A DNA stretch of 64,000 nt, from positions 62,001 to 126,000 of the forward strand of contig JAFWYN010000005.1 of the NCBI GenBank assembly GCA_017522685.1. The letters run 5' to 3'. The translations under genes were made by a program, and so were the position numbers. Within the stretch, counting starts at the first letter, position 1; the number at the start of each line of letters is the position of its first letter. The DNA comes from Lachnospiraceae bacterium (GTDB lineage: Bacteria > Bacillota_A > Clostridia > Lachnospirales > Lachnospiraceae). Positions 39,720 to 48,718 of the stretch are shown here, in pieces. The notes beneath the pieces were generated by a model. The model saw only the letters and a program-made list of their open reading frames with translations, ran no database searches and had not been told where the DNA came from.

Positions 39720-40466
39720 CTATATAGATACTTCCTTCACCCGGTACCAATAAGCATATTGCTTATGATATCCCAAACTCTCATAAAGCTGTACTGCCAC
39801 CTGATTACTCTGCACCACCTGTAAGTATGCCGTATGAGCACCAGCCTCCTTGGCTTTGGATAACAAGGCCTCACACAATCTCCGGCCGTACCCCTGCCCA
39901 CGGTATCGTTCATCTACTATTACATTCACCAATGTTACGTATCCACGCTCTATAACAGCAGAAGCACAGGCAACACTCTCCCCATCCTTCTCAATACGAC
40001 AGTACAGGGTTTCATTCTGAATCATCTCCAGCATCTTTGTAGCCGTCTCACACTTCTTAGGCGAATAATTCTCCAGCCCAAAATAAGTATTCAGCCACTC
40101 CTTGGTAACCTGATTGGTAATGATGCACTCACCCATTGCGAAGGTTTTGTCCTTTAAGTCCAAAGTCATTAAAGCAGTAGGAGTTACCACCTTATATCCT
40201 CTTTCCTGCAATAACCCATCCAAAGCTTCATCACTACCGTCCGTCACCTTGAACACACAAGGCAGTCCCTGTTTGAAATATTGTGCCTCGCATTCCTCTA
40301 TTTTCGTCTGTAAATCTATAGTGGAAGGATATATCATATTTACCGAATTTGCTCTATTTGTATACCCTTCCGAAAAACGCAACAACCATCCATCATAATA
40401 TTTCGTCTGTAAAGACGGATGAGAGTTGAAAGATAATTCTTCAAAAAAACGTATTTTTTCGTTCAT
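39720..40466 (-). CDS. GNAT N-acetyltransferase with an N-terminal extension
   Basis: Start at the ATG at 40466 after GGAGGGC gives 248 residues. Residues ~1-120 (FFEELSFNSHPSLQTKYYDGWLLRFSEGYTNRANSVNMIYP) form a separate lobe seen in a two-lobed GNAT group; residues 120-248 are the catalytic domain with loop DERYRGQGYGRRLCEAL and QVVQSNQVAVQLYESLGYHKQYAYWYR. The family is common in Firmicutes and largely uncharacterised. It lies 3 bp before the start of its upstream neighbour's stop, so it is in an operon. Confidence 0.92.
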   Translation of the reverse strand: MNEKIRFFEELSFNSHPSLQTKYYDGWLLRFSEGYTNRANSVNMIYPSTIDLQTKIEECEAQYFKQGLPCVFKVTDGSDEALDGLLQERGYKVVTPTALMTLDLKDKTFAMGECIITNQVTKEWLNTYFGLENYSPKKCETATKMLEMIQNETLYCRIEKDGESVACASAVIERGYVTLVNVIVDERYRGQGYGRRLCEALLSKAKEAGAHTAYLQVVQSNQVAVQLYESLGYHKQYAYWYRVKEVSI

Positions 40467-40468
40467 AT

Positions 40469-40942
40469 TCACGCCCTCCACATCATCAAATACTCTTCTT
40501 CGTTCTCACCCGCGATTTCAAAACCCACCTTTTGGTACATTCTCACCGCATAGTTCGCCTTCTGTACTGCCAGGGAAGCCTTTTCATAGCCTCTTTCCGC
40601 AAGCTCCTGAATCATCCGCTCCATCAATGCAGTACCGATTCCCCGGTTCCGATACTCCTTGTACAGGGAGATGGCAAAGGAAGGTACACCCTCCTCCAGA
40701 TGTCCGTAATCCTCCATGACCCGCACCCAGACTGCACCGGCTACTTTTCCGTCTACTTCCGCCAAAAAGCAAATATCATCCGGCCTCTTTCCAAAATCTG
40801 TTATGTAAACCTGTAGCTCCGGTAATCTGATAATCTCCCGAGACGGTGCTTCTACCCCTTCCGGGATGAAAATAGCCTCATAAAGAAAATCCTCTAAAAA
40901 TGCCTGCTCGCCATCCTTCCATTTACGAATCTTTATGTCCAT
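40469..40942 (-). CDS. GNAT N-acetyltransferase
   Basis: A 157-residue GNAT starting behind GGAGGAGCGGACC. The acetyl-CoA loop is KEYRNRGIGTALMERM near 107-122, and the end of the fold is VQKANYAVRMYQKVGFEIAGENEEEYLMM. An N-terminal FLYEAIFIPEGVEAPSREII stretch is characteristic of a Clostridia/Bacillus subgroup. It is 2 bp before the next gene and likely coupled to it. Confidence 0.93.
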   Translation of the reverse strand: MDIKIRKWKDGEQAFLEDFLYEAIFIPEGVEAPSREIIRLPELQVYITDFGKRPDDICFLAEVDGKVAGAVWVRVMEDYGHLEEGVPSFAISLYKEYRNRGIGTALMERMIQELAERGYEKASLAVQKANYAVRMYQKVGFEIAGENEEEYLMMWRA

Positions 40943-41005
40943 GGTCCGCTCCTCCTATCCCCAAAGAAGTTACTACGCAAAGCAATTTGCATCCTTCTCT
41001 GCCGC

Positions 41006-42436
41006 TTACTTCACATACTTGTCCGACCACAGCTGAACCTCCACATAACCCCTTCCCGTGGACTTCAAGAATGTTTCAAAATCCTCGTAGTCGGCCATAC
41101 GCTGATACAAATCATCCACCGTAAGAAGTTCCACGCTTTTCTTCTGCTGGAAATCGTAGCCGCTGTCCCCGATGGTAAAGCTGATGTGGCAAGGCTCCAC
41201 ATCCTTTAAAGCCAGCCTTGTTTCGATGCCGCCTCCAAACCAGTCCTTCAAATAATCGCTACCCTGTACCACAAAGGACAGGGGATGCTCCTCCTCGGGC
41301 TTTCCTCCCAACTCCTGAAAGCGGGCATACAAAAACGCATCCTGCTCTTTGCGACTGGGATAATAATTGACAAAATCCGCAAACCGATAAAAAGCTGTGG
41401 TCTCCGGATGTTTATCTGCCAGCTCACGAGCCTTAGCATAGGCTTCCGCCTCCGGCAACCGCATGATATTCATCATGGGCTCACAGTCCGGATGACAGTA
41501 ATTTACTAAGGTCAATTCCTGACGGAAGGCTTTCTTTTCATACCATTTCGGCACATCCAGCCGAAAACCATCATAATTTTCCATGGCTCTGCGACATCTG
41601 CTTACCATTCCATCGATATCCTTCTGACCGAATTTCTCCGCCCACTTGATGGAAAACAACGAGGTATGCGCCACATAAACCGCCAAAGTCTTCCAGAAAT
41701 CCTCCGGCACCTTGTCCTCAAAATAAGCATCTATCTGCCCGATGGAATAGGGAATGCTATGGTCGATACCAAAGCTTTCCAGCTTATAAAACTCCTCATA
41801 AGGGTCTCCCACTTCCCATCGGTTGAAATCTATCACACCTATCTTTCCCTCCGGTGTATAAATCAAATTACCCGGATGATAATCCCCATGCATGTAGACA
41901 GGCTTTTCCTTCCACATCAGGTCAATATTCTGCCTTACATAGGCAATGACCTCTTCATCCCCGTTGATTCGCACCTGAGATTCCTCATACTGCGCCAGTT
42001 GCCACAGCTTCTTGGCTTTCTTTGTTTCCTTAGGAATATCCTCCGGTGCCACCTCTAAGGAATGAATCTTCTTCAAAATCCGACCGGCCTCTCTGCCCAG
42101 CTCATACTGCTTGCTTACAGGCAAATCCGCCAGCACTTCCTCTAAGTCCTTGCCCTCCACCCAGGTAAGCAGCATATACACGCTCTCTCCCCAGTCACAA
42201 ATACCGAACTCCAGCGGCTGAGACATGGGAAAGCCCAAGCGGGCATATTTTTGAATCATCTCAAATTCCTTTTTCTTCTCTGCATATAGCTCCTTAGCAG
42301 AGAGGCGAAGCAACAGGCACTCTCCCTCTTTCGTGATTATCTTGTACTTTACATCACTGGACCAACCTTTTTCCACAAGTTCAATGATTTCCCAGTTTTC
42401 ACTGTTTTCGATACCCCTAAACATCTCTTTATGCAT
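41006..42436 (-). CDS. Aminoglycoside-phosphotransferase-like domain fused to a C-terminal domain of unknown function
   Basis: A 476-residue protein. Residues 1-300 are an APH/choline-kinase fold: LLRLSAK (ATP lysine region near 42), Brenner motif YMHGDYHPGN (181-190, catalytic Asp185) and VIDFNRWEVGDP (Asp203, metal). Residues ~315-476 form a separate domain with FYRFADFVNYYPSRKEQDAFLYARF and TGRGYVEVQLWSDKYV that I do not recognise. APH-type enzymes phosphorylate aminoglycosides, macrolides or small alcohols. The extra domain is unusual and could set the substrate. Confidence 0.88.
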   Translation of the reverse strand: MHKEMFRGIENSENWEIIELVEKGWSSDVKYKIITKEGECLLLRLSAKELYAEKKKEFEMIQKYARLGFPMSQPLEFGICDWGESVYMLLTWVEGKDLEEVLADLPVSKQYELGREAGRILKKIHSLEVAPEDIPKETKKAKKLWQLAQYEESQVRINGDEEVIAYVRQNIDLMWKEKPVYMHGDYHPGNLIYTPEGKIGVIDFNRWEVGDPYEEFYKLESFGIDHSIPYSIGQIDAYFEDKVPEDFWKTLAVYVAHTSLFSIKWAEKFGQKDIDGMVSRCRRAMENYDGFRLDVPKWYEKKAFRQELTLVNYCHPDCEPMMNIMRLPEAEAYAKARELADKHPETTAFYRFADFVNYYPSRKEQDAFLYARFQELGGKPEEEHPLSFVVQGSDYLKDWFGGGIETRLALKDVEPCHISFTIGDSGYDFQQKKSVELLTVDDLYQRMADYEDFETFLKSTGRGYVEVQLWSDKYVK

Positions 42437-42439
42437 CCT

Positions 42440-42877
42440 TTACCCTTCGATTCGTTTATACATTACCGCTACACTGTCCTTGTCCAAACCTGCCTTTTGA
42501 TAAAAAGCATGATTGTGTTCTATGGAAATCAGCTGTATGGTGTAGATTCCTTTTTCTTTTAGGTGAGGTTCCAAATTGGCCAGTAATGCCTTGCCTACAC
42601 CCTTACCTTTCCAATTTGGTACCACAAACAGCTCTGAAACAAAGAAAAAGTCCTCATCCGCATAAGGGTCCACAAATCCCAGTACGCCACCTACGATTTC
42701 TCCTTCATACACAGCCGCTAAGCCGAATCCCTCGTAATTGCCCAATATGGACTTCACTCTTCTCCCAGCCTTCTCTTCTGTCCAATTCTCATACCATGGT
42801 TCCTCTGAATAAGCCTGACCCATGGCCTGCGCCAAAGCGGCTATATCTTCTTTCGTTACTACTCTGTATTCCATCAT
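42440..42877 (-). CDS. GNAT N-acetyltransferase
   Basis: A 145-residue GNAT. Loop [18 protein letters not shown] near 90-107; tail [28 protein letters not shown]. The N-terminal [28 protein letters not shown] matches a GNAT group near AAC(6')-like proteins, and the same pattern is seen in the gene at 61610, its likely distant paralogue. Aminoglycoside acetylation is possible but untested. It sits 3 bp from the APH-like gene and overlaps the HAD stop codon. Confidence 0.93.
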   Translation of the reverse strand: MMEYRVVTKEDIAALAQAMGQAYSEEPWYENWTEEKAGRRVKSILGNYEGFGLAAVYEGEIVGGVLGFVDPYADEDFFFVSELFVVPNWKGKGVGKALLANLEPHLKEKGIYTIQLISIEHNHAFYQKAGLDKDSVAVMYKRIEG

Positions 42878-43476
42878 TTTCCCTCCTTAAGTAGATCACA
42901 AAGCTCCGTCAAATCCCTCTTCTCATCATCAAAGTAGACTGTCCGGAAACCCATACCCGCCGGAACCTCCAGATTCTGCGCGGTATTGTCGATAAAGACA
43001 CATTCCTGCGGCTTCAATCCGCTTCTTTTTAGGGCTTCCGCAAATATCCTCTCTTCCGTCTTTCCACTATGTACCTGCGCAGATATAACCACCACATCAA
43101 ACAGCTCTTCCAGTCCCTTTTCCTTCAAAATAGTTTCTATCCTGTCCACCTTATTGTCCGTAATCATCCCGATAAGATATTTCTCTTTCAGCTCCCTAAT
43201 ATAGCCTACCACCGCTTGGTCCAAGGTAATATTCAGAAACGCTCCCGTCAAAATATCATAGTCAATCTCGATCTCCAGCTCCTCACAGAACTGCTGCCAC
43301 ATATCCGGATGGTTCACCTCGCCCATCAACAATGCTCTGTTGTGCCTCCGATAGGCCTTTTCCACTGCATCCGCGGGTAGCCCTGTCGCCTCTGCTATGT
43401 ATGCAATAGTGGGCGGTGTGCCCTGCTTTTCCAACGTGATGACACCATCAAAATCAAAGAATATCCCCTTAATCAT
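42874..43476 (-). CDS. HAD-superfamily hydrolase (IA type)
   Basis: A 200-residue HAD protein. Motif [12 protein letters not shown] near 6-16 (both Asp residues present), motif II GMITDNK near 100, Lys in [12 protein letters not shown] and motif [19 protein letters not shown] near 163-180, where DN replaces the usual DD. The cap domain is alpha-helical. Substrate unknown; phosphate esters of sugars or nucleotides are typical. It is coupled to GNAT genes on both sides. Confidence 0.93.
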   Translation of the reverse strand: MIKGIFFDFDGVITLEKQGTPPTIAYIAEATGLPADAVEKAYRRHNRALLMGEVNHPDMWQQFCEELEIEIDYDILTGAFLNITLDQAVVGYIRELKEKYLIGMITDNKVDRIETILKEKGLEELFDVVVISAQVHSGKTEERIFAEALKRSGLKPQECVFIDNTAQNLEVPAGMGFRTVYFDDEKRDLTELCDLLKEGK

Positions 43477-43484
43477 AAATCCTC

Positions 43485-43937
43485 CTACCTGTGCACATAC
43501 ACTTTAGTCATCTCTTCTTCCCCATCGCCCTGGGCCATACATAAGAACTCCCAACCATACCTTTCGTAAAAGTCTGTATGGTCTGTCACCAGATAGATGG
43601 GCGAAATGCCCTTTGCCTTCTGGTCCTCCACTACCAGATTAAGAAGCTTGCCGGCGATACCCTGACCGCGGTATTCCTCCTCCGTATACACGGCGCACAC
43701 ATTGGGAGCCAAGTCCTTTCTATCATGGAAATCATTCTCGATGACACCCAAGCCACCGACGATGCTTTCCCCATCCAGACACAGATACCATCCGTACTCC
43801 GTTTCACCACTTAAGTATGCCTCCATACATTCCAAATAGGCTTCTGTTGGCACACCCCACTTGCTGTGGAACCACTCCGCCGCCTTCTGCGTTAATTCAT
43901 TTTTTTCTCTCAGTGTAATATATTGAAATTCTGCCAT
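43485..43937 (-). CDS. GNAT N-acetyltransferase
   Basis: A 150-residue GNAT. Acetyl-CoA loop EEEYRGQGIAGKLLNLV near 85-101, preceded by CAVYTEE. N-terminus FQYITLREKNELTQKAAEWFHSKWGVPTEAYLECMEAYLSG is characteristic of a common Clostridia GNAT whose members accompany similar accessory genes. The C-terminal half has the shortened TDHTDFYERYGWEFLCMAQ. Start supported by AGAAAGGAACAAAAA. Confidence 0.93.
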   Translation of the reverse strand: MAEFQYITLREKNELTQKAAEWFHSKWGVPTEAYLECMEAYLSGETEYGWYLCLDGESIVGGLGVIENDFHDRKDLAPNVCAVYTEEEYRGQGIAGKLLNLVVEDQKAKGISPIYLVTDHTDFYERYGWEFLCMAQGDGEEEMTKVYVHR

Positions 43938-43976
43938 TTTTTGTTCCTTTCTGAAGCTTATTGCAGCTATAATCCC

Positions 43977-44444
43977 TTACCACTCTCTGTCTTCACGCAA
44001 ATCATTCCAGTAATACTCTGCTCCGGTCAGAGATATCTTCAATTCGCACTCCCTATGATACGGCTTCTTCTTCGACCAAAGCCAACATTCTATTATCCAA
44101 GCCCCATACCCTTTATATTGGTACAAGAATTCAACGGTCCCTTTCCCGCTGTTCACATGCTCCATTAAGTTAGTAAGATCCCATTCTTTCCGAATCGTCT
44201 TCTTACCCGCTTCTTCAAAGACAAAAATCCTGATGTCACTTTCATCCCCGGATTCCAAACAAAATCTTACCTCTGCCTCATCTGTGCAAACTGTTTTGTC
44301 AACATTATTATCCGGATGCCCTTGGCAAACCCAGATACCATCCTCAAAACTAAAGGTCAAAATACCCTCCTCGTAGGATATCTTAGTCCCATGACAATCA
44401 TGCAGGCTGATATATTCATCCGTCCTATCACAATGCTTCCACAT
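43977..44444 (-). CDS. Hypothetical protein, 155 residues
   Basis: Start at the ATG at 44444 after AAGGGGAGAG. The protein is acidic, soluble and strand-rich (GILTFSFEDGIWVCQG, RFCLESGDESDIRIFVF, FLYQYKGYGAWIIECWLW). The repeated antiparallel pattern and Trp-rich C-terminus are like many immunity-type or lipocalin-like proteins, but I do not recognise a family. It lies between two GNAT genes, with 24 bp on one side. Confidence 0.7.
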   Translation of the reverse strand: MWKHCDRTDEYISLHDCHGTKISYEEGILTFSFEDGIWVCQGHPDNNVDKTVCTDEAEVRFCLESGDESDIRIFVFEEAGKKTIRKEWDLTNLMEHVNSGKGTVEFLYQYKGYGAWIIECWLWSKKKPYHRECELKISLTGAEYYWNDLREDREW

Positions 44445-44468
44445 AGACTCTCCCCTTTCGTCCATCCA

Positions 44469-45242
44469 TTACTTATTCATCTCCTCTACCAACTCCGCAG
44501 GCTTTACTGTCATCTCTACCCATGCCGGACGGAAGCCGCTCTTTATGGCGTTTCTGGCAGACTTTATATTGGACCAGGCGCAACAGTAAAAAGGTACCTT
44601 ACCTCTTTCTAAGATTTCCAGCGCCAGTCTGCTTGTCATTGCAGAAGCAATACCTTTTCGACGATATGCGGGAAGCACATCCACCCCAATCTGCCACATG
44701 GTGTCGCAATCGGCGGAACAAGCCGCCAGCCCAATCAGCTCACCATTATGGTATGCTCCTACTCCCAGCACATCCAGCTCCTTACGCTTTTCACACAGGG
44801 CATTGCTCCACTCCGGCTTATATAAATCCTTAAAATCCTCAGCCATCAACACCTGAAGCTCATACTCGCAAGGCAACTCCCGCAGTACCTCCAAATCCGG
44901 CAGAAAATACTCCGCCATAAAGCATACCCGATATCCAAACTTTTGGAATGCATCATTCAAAACATGCATATTGGGCGTTTCAAAGCAATGCTCCACAGGG
45001 TACTTGTTGATATACTGCTCCACGATTTCCCGGTACTCTTCGGAAATGGTGGCCACAATATTATCCCCATAGGAGATCAGATTGCACACATGGGGAAGCT
45101 TCAAATACTTCCTAGCCAAAGGATTTTCCTTGGAAATCGTAATCACATTCTCGCTGCGTGTAAAATCCCTCGCTTCGCAATTTGCATCAAAAGCAGATTG
45201 TTGCATAGCGATTTCTTTTATTATTTTGTTTGTAAAATTCAT
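44469..45242 (-). CDS. GNAT N-acetyltransferase, two-lobed
   Basis: Start at the ATG at 45242 after GAGGAAGGG gives 257 residues. The first ~130 residues are a degenerate lobe (NPLARKYLKLPHVCNLISYGDN), and the second ~125 a catalytic GNAT with loop LPAYRRKGIASAMTSRL and CAWSNIKSARNAIKSGFRPAWVEM. Two-lobed GNATs of this kind are found in Clostridia and have no assigned substrate. Its start region abuts the 3' end of the beta-lactamase-like gene. Confidence 0.9.
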   Translation of the reverse strand: MNFTNKIIKEIAMQQSAFDANCEARDFTRSENVITISKENPLARKYLKLPHVCNLISYGDNIVATISEEYREIVEQYINKYPVEHCFETPNMHVLNDAFQKFGYRVCFMAEYFLPDLEVLRELPCEYELQVLMAEDFKDLYKPEWSNALCEKRKELDVLGVGAYHNGELIGLAACSADCDTMWQIGVDVLPAYRRKGIASAMTSRLALEILERGKVPFYCCAWSNIKSARNAIKSGFRPAWVEMTVKPAELVEEMNK

Positions 45243-45256
45243 AGTTCCCTTCCTCA

Positions 45257-46267
45257 CTACTTATAAAGACACTCCCGTATTTTCCGCATCTCTTTCCAGA
45301 CATTATCTCCATAATTGCTCACCAGCACGGAGAGAATATTCTTGTCCGCATTATACTCGGACAAAAAACTCACGCCCGGGTCGCAACCTTGGAAATAGGC
45401 AAAATCCGTGCCCTCAGGATTATCAATAATCCACACACCGTACCCGTAATACCCTTCCTCCGGGTCACTGCCATCACCGCTTTGCTTCTGAAGCATGGCG
45501 GACACCAAATCCTTGGAAATCAGCTTTCCGCTCAGCAGATTCTGCCAGAAGCTCACGATATCCTTGACGGTAATAAATGCTCCGCCGGCACCGGTTCCTT
45601 TGACCTCTACAGAAAAGATATTGGTGCGATAGTCTTCCGTTTCCGGGCAGTAAATATAACTATTGGCACATTTACGGGGCAACTTGTCAAATTCATAATA
45701 CCCTGTGGACTGCATGTCGCACACATCAAAAATACTTTCCTTCAGGTACTCATCAAAATACTTTCCGGTCACCTTTTCGATGATGGCAGCAAGCAATACA
45801 TAGCCGGAATTATTGTACTGAAACCGCTCCCCCTTAGGATACATCATGGGCTTATCTATAAACAGAGGAAACAAATCATTGTTACGTCTGATTTTGTAGT
45901 TGGGGTAATCCACCCACAACTCTTCATACTCCTCCATCACGCTTTCATCAAAATAATCCGGCACCCCCGAGGTGTGATTCAGCAGTTGCTCCACCGTCAC
46001 TTCTTTGTCAATGTTATGTAAATCCATATCCAGAAGCTCTCCCAGGGTGTCTTCTAGCTTTATTTTCCCCTGGTCAATCAGCTGTAAAATACCTACCGCC
46101 ACGAAAACCTTCCCGGCGGATGCACTGGCAAATTTCGTGTCTATGCAGTTTGGCACCTCATTGGCCAGGTCCGCAAAACCGGTCGCTCTTTCACAGAGGA
46201 CCCGGTCTTCTTGCAGGATGTAAATATTTCCTCTGAAATTGCTGTCGATCAGCTCTTCTAATTTCAT
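45257..46267 (-). CDS. Beta-lactamase-like serine hydrolase (class C / esterase type)
   Basis: A 336-residue protein of the penicillin-binding-protein fold. The SxxK motif is Ser50-A-G-Lys53 (TKFASASAGKVF), the YxN motif is FQYNNSGYVLL near 150, and LNHTSGVPDYF is the usual HTSG stretch. There is no signal peptide, so it stays in the cytoplasm and is more likely an esterase or amide hydrolase than a classic beta-lactamase. Beta-lactam hydrolysis cannot be excluded. Neighbours include other detoxifying enzymes. Confidence 0.88.
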   Translation of the reverse strand: MKLEELIDSNFRGNIYILQEDRVLCERATGFADLANEVPNCIDTKFASASAGKVFVAVGILQLIDQGKIKLEDTLGELLDMDLHNIDKEVTVEQLLNHTSGVPDYFDESVMEEYEELWVDYPNYKIRRNNDLFPLFIDKPMMYPKGERFQYNNSGYVLLAAIIEKVTGKYFDEYLKESIFDVCDMQSTGYYEFDKLPRKCANSYIYCPETEDYRTNIFSVEVKGTGAGGAFITVKDIVSFWQNLLSGKLISKDLVSAMLQKQSGDGSDPEEGYYGYGVWIIDNPEGTDFAYFQGCDPGVSFLSEYNADKNILSVLVSNYGDNVWKEMRKIRECLYK

Positions 46268-46275
46268 AACACATC

Positions 46276-46602
46276 CTACTCCTTCACATAACCTCTGTCT
46301 TTATCAGGCAAGCTTTCGGAGGTATATCGTTCCACGGTCATATGCAAATCGTACTTTTCGCGAAGTTCGATGATTTTAGGCATCATGTGCGAATGATGGT
46401 GGATATCAATTGCTTCCTGATTTGTCCAACTGTCGATTAAAAGTACAGTTTCTCCGTCTTCCATAGGGAAAAAATACTCATAACGAAGATTACCGCTTTC
46501 CTTACGGATTTCATCAACAATCCCACTGCTTATCATCTCTTCCGCAAATTTCCGTGCGTTTCCTTCAACGCCTTTGTAATATATGTTTATTGTTATTGAC
46601 AT
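46276..46602 (-). CDS. Antibiotic-biosynthesis-monooxygenase-like protein
   Basis: Start at the ATG at 46602 after GAGAGGATCAAT gives 108 residues. The ferredoxin-like ABM fold is shown by INIYYKGVEGNARKFAEEM, NLRYEYFFPMEDGETVLLIDSWTNQEAIDIHHHS and a final strand LHMTVERY. Most members are dimers that degrade haem or oxidise polycyclic compounds; some are only binding proteins. The His cluster HHHS is typical. Function in this locus is unknown. Confidence 0.85.
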   Translation of the reverse strand: MSITINIYYKGVEGNARKFAEEMISSGIVDEIRKESGNLRYEYFFPMEDGETVLLIDSWTNQEAIDIHHHSHMMPKIIELREKYDLHMTVERYTSESLPDKDRGYVKE

Positions 46603-46626
46603 ATTGATCCTCTCTTTCCTGTGCAT

Positions 46627-47220
46627 TTAAGAAAAACTCCTATCAAACTCCCTTACTGCTTCCCGATTCAGCTCATCATTATAAATATCGGACTCAAAAT
46701 ACTTCCCGCCATATGCCGGTTTTAAATATCCCGGTACCAATTCCATTCCCATGAAGGACGGATAATTATACCCTTCTGAGTCCGTGACACCAAATTCCGA
46801 AGCTTCCTTAAATCCAAACTGTGGATAATATTCCGGTCGTCCGAAAAATAATATCGCTCCAAAGCCTAAATGCTTGGCTTGGTCTATCATATGGGTTATA
46901 AGTGCTTTTCCCACGCCCTTTCTTTGATACTGGGGCAAAACACTGATGGGACCCAGGTTCAAAACCGGAATTGTTTCCTCTGCTGTCCGCACCTCTGCCT
47001 TACTGCAAATAATGTGTCCTACAATCTCTCCTTCTGCCTCAGCTACGAAACTCAACTCCAAGACGCCGTCTCTTTTTCGCAGTTCATGAACCATCCAATG
47101 CTCGTAGGGGCAACCAATCTGTCCACGCTCAATTCTATCCGGATATGCAAATGCACTTCTTGTTACTTCCTCTACAAGGTGGTGATCTATTTCTGTTTCT
47201 AATCTAACGGTAATGCTCAT
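46627..47220 (-). CDS. GNAT N-acetyltransferase, YhbS-like
   Basis: A 197-residue GNAT with an N-terminal region (VRLETEIDHHLVEEVTRSAF) and acetyl-CoA loop PQYQRKGVGKALITHM near 90-105, followed by ILFFGRPEYYPQFGFKEASEFG, the YhbS signature. The C-terminal ~45 residues (MELVPGYLKPAYGGKYFESDIY) are the usual YhbS tail. These proteins probably acetylate small molecules or proteins; YhbS itself is linked to lipid metabolism. Start supported by AGAGGATGAGG. Confidence 0.92.
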   Translation of the reverse strand: MSITVRLETEIDHHLVEEVTRSAFAYPDRIERGQIGCPYEHWMVHELRKRDGVLELSFVAEAEGEIVGHIICSKAEVRTAEETIPVLNLGPISVLPQYQRKGVGKALITHMIDQAKHLGFGAILFFGRPEYYPQFGFKEASEFGVTDSEGYNYPSFMGMELVPGYLKPAYGGKYFESDIYNDELNREAVREFDRSFS

Positions 47221-47254
47221 TCCTCATCCTCTCCGGCTGCTACAAAATCCATAG

Positions 47255-48241
47255 CTAATTCATTGCTTCAAACCACCCTATGGCTCTTTCCGGCCAGCCT
47301 TCCATACACATACCCGCACCATCAGCAAATCCATGTCCGCCGGTGGGACCGATTTCCAGCTTGCAAGGGATTTCCGCATTGGTTAGCGCGACCGCAAGCC
47401 TCTTGGAATGTTCCGGGTCCACCAGCTCATCCTCTGCTGCCAGGAAGATGGCTGTTGGCGGAAATCCATCCACATGCATAGGGATTTCGAAGCAACTGTT
47501 ACAAGCCTCTTTCATGGTACAACCAAGCCCCGCACGTGCGAACTCGTCCTTGTCCTCGCCTTCTTCCCATTCGTCCGCATCCAACAGTCGATAGGATGTA
47601 ACCGGATATATGGGGAAACAAGCCTGCGGCTTTGGAAGGTTGAATGCACTGTAGCCCTTTTCGGTATTCCAAAGGCATACGATATATCCCCCGGCAGAAA
47701 ATCCGCAGGTAATGTAGTTCTTCGGATCCACATGGAATTCCTCCTTGCAGGACGCAATGATTTCCATAGCCCGCGCCATGTCATCCATGGCTTTGACTGC
47801 ACTGGCCTCCACCTGCACCTGATAGGTAAGGATAAACACATGATATCCAAGCTCATTAAAGATCCGTGCTACCGGCCAGCCTTCTGTCAAATTCCAGACA
47901 TTGACAAACCCGCCTCCGGGCACCAGCATAATAAACGGTCTGTCATTAGCTTCCGCATCATCGCACGGAAAATATACAAGGTTTGTGCCCTTCCTGGAAG
48001 GTACCTCCAGACACTCCTCCTCAGAATACAAACTAAAGTAATATTCTCCCCGAGCAGCAACTTCCAATAACTTGGTAAAGCCCCTCTCCAAATTGCCCCA
48101 ACCTACTTTGTCCGAAATCTCCTGCAAAGTCCAATGATAAAATTCTTCCCTGGATAAATCCCGACCTCTTATGGCATCCGGTGCAATCTCTGCAATCATA
48201 GGGTTTTCTAATATTTCTTTTAGTGTTTTGTTCTTTAACAT
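47255..48241 (-). CDS. Alpha/beta hydrolase, BD-FAE/esterase-like
   Basis: A 328-residue hydrolase. Oxyanion region FIMLVPGGGFVNVWN near 100, nucleophile elbow CGFSAGGYIVCLW (GxSxG) near 172-184, acid EDELVDPEHSKR near 280 and catalytic His in TGGHGFADG near 308. The N-terminal ~90 residues form an extra lid-like segment. Such enzymes cleave esters or lactones. Substrate unknown. It is 13 bp before the upstream Nudix gene. Confidence 0.9.
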   Translation of the reverse strand: MLKNKTLKEILENPMIAEIAPDAIRGRDLSREEFYHWTLQEISDKVGWGNLERGFTKLLEVAARGEYYFSLYSEEECLEVPSRKGTNLVYFPCDDAEANDRPFIMLVPGGGFVNVWNLTEGWPVARIFNELGYHVFILTYQVQVEASAVKAMDDMARAMEIIASCKEEFHVDPKNYITCGFSAGGYIVCLWNTEKGYSAFNLPKPQACFPIYPVTSYRLLDADEWEEGEDKDEFARAGLGCTMKEACNSCFEIPMHVDGFPPTAIFLAAEDELVDPEHSKRLAVALTNAEIPCKLEIGPTGGHGFADGAGMCMEGWPERAIGWFEAMN

Positions 48242-48253
48242 TTTCTTTCCTCC

Positions 48254-48694
48254 CTACCCAATCGGATAACTTATTTCATCTCCCCAGCTCCACGCCAGTT
48301 CAAAAAAGTCATCTACTTCCACTAAACCTCGCGACCACAAAAACGCTCTATCCCGCTCACTGAGTTCCGTAAGCTTCTTCCAACTCACATTTTTAATGGT
48401 CTGTTCCGTAGCTTCCGGATCCCCTCCTACAGTTTCCTTCTGCTCTTCGGAAACATCTACCAGAAATACATATTCTATACTTCCGTCCCTGCAATGCAAT
48501 GTATTCAGCAGTCTGTTAACCACACCTGACAGCCCGCATTCTTCCTGCAATTCTCTCAGTGCTACATCTTCCGGTGTTTCACCTGCCTCAATACCTCCGC
48601 CCGGAAGTTCCCAAAATAATCTTCCCCGCCGCAAGGCCTGTACCATCAAAATCTTCTCGTCTTGCACGACTAAAGCCATACTTCTGTTACGCAT
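48254..48694 (-). CDS. Nudix hydrolase
   Basis: A 146-residue Nudix protein. The box is GGGIEAGETPEDVALRE followed by LQEECGL (residues ~33-56), complete. The N-terminal RNRSMALVVQDEKILMVQ and a C-terminal SWKKLTELSERDRAFLWSRGL are typical of MutT-like enzymes. It could cleanse the nucleotide pool or act on a drug-linked diphosphate. It is coupled to the hydrolase gene downstream. Confidence 0.92.
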   Translation of the reverse strand: MRNRSMALVVQDEKILMVQALRRGRLFWELPGGGIEAGETPEDVALRELQEECGLSGVVNRLLNTLHCRDGSIEYVFLVDVSEEQKETVGGDPEATEQTIKNVSWKKLTELSERDRAFLWSRGLVEVDDFFELAWSWGDEISYPIG

Positions 48695-48718
48695 TTATGT
48701 CCCTCCGTGAATTACCAT

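Noticed and set aside
45257..46267. Secreted beta-lactamase
   Set aside because: No signal peptide or lipobox is present, so only a serine-hydrolase of the same fold is claimed.
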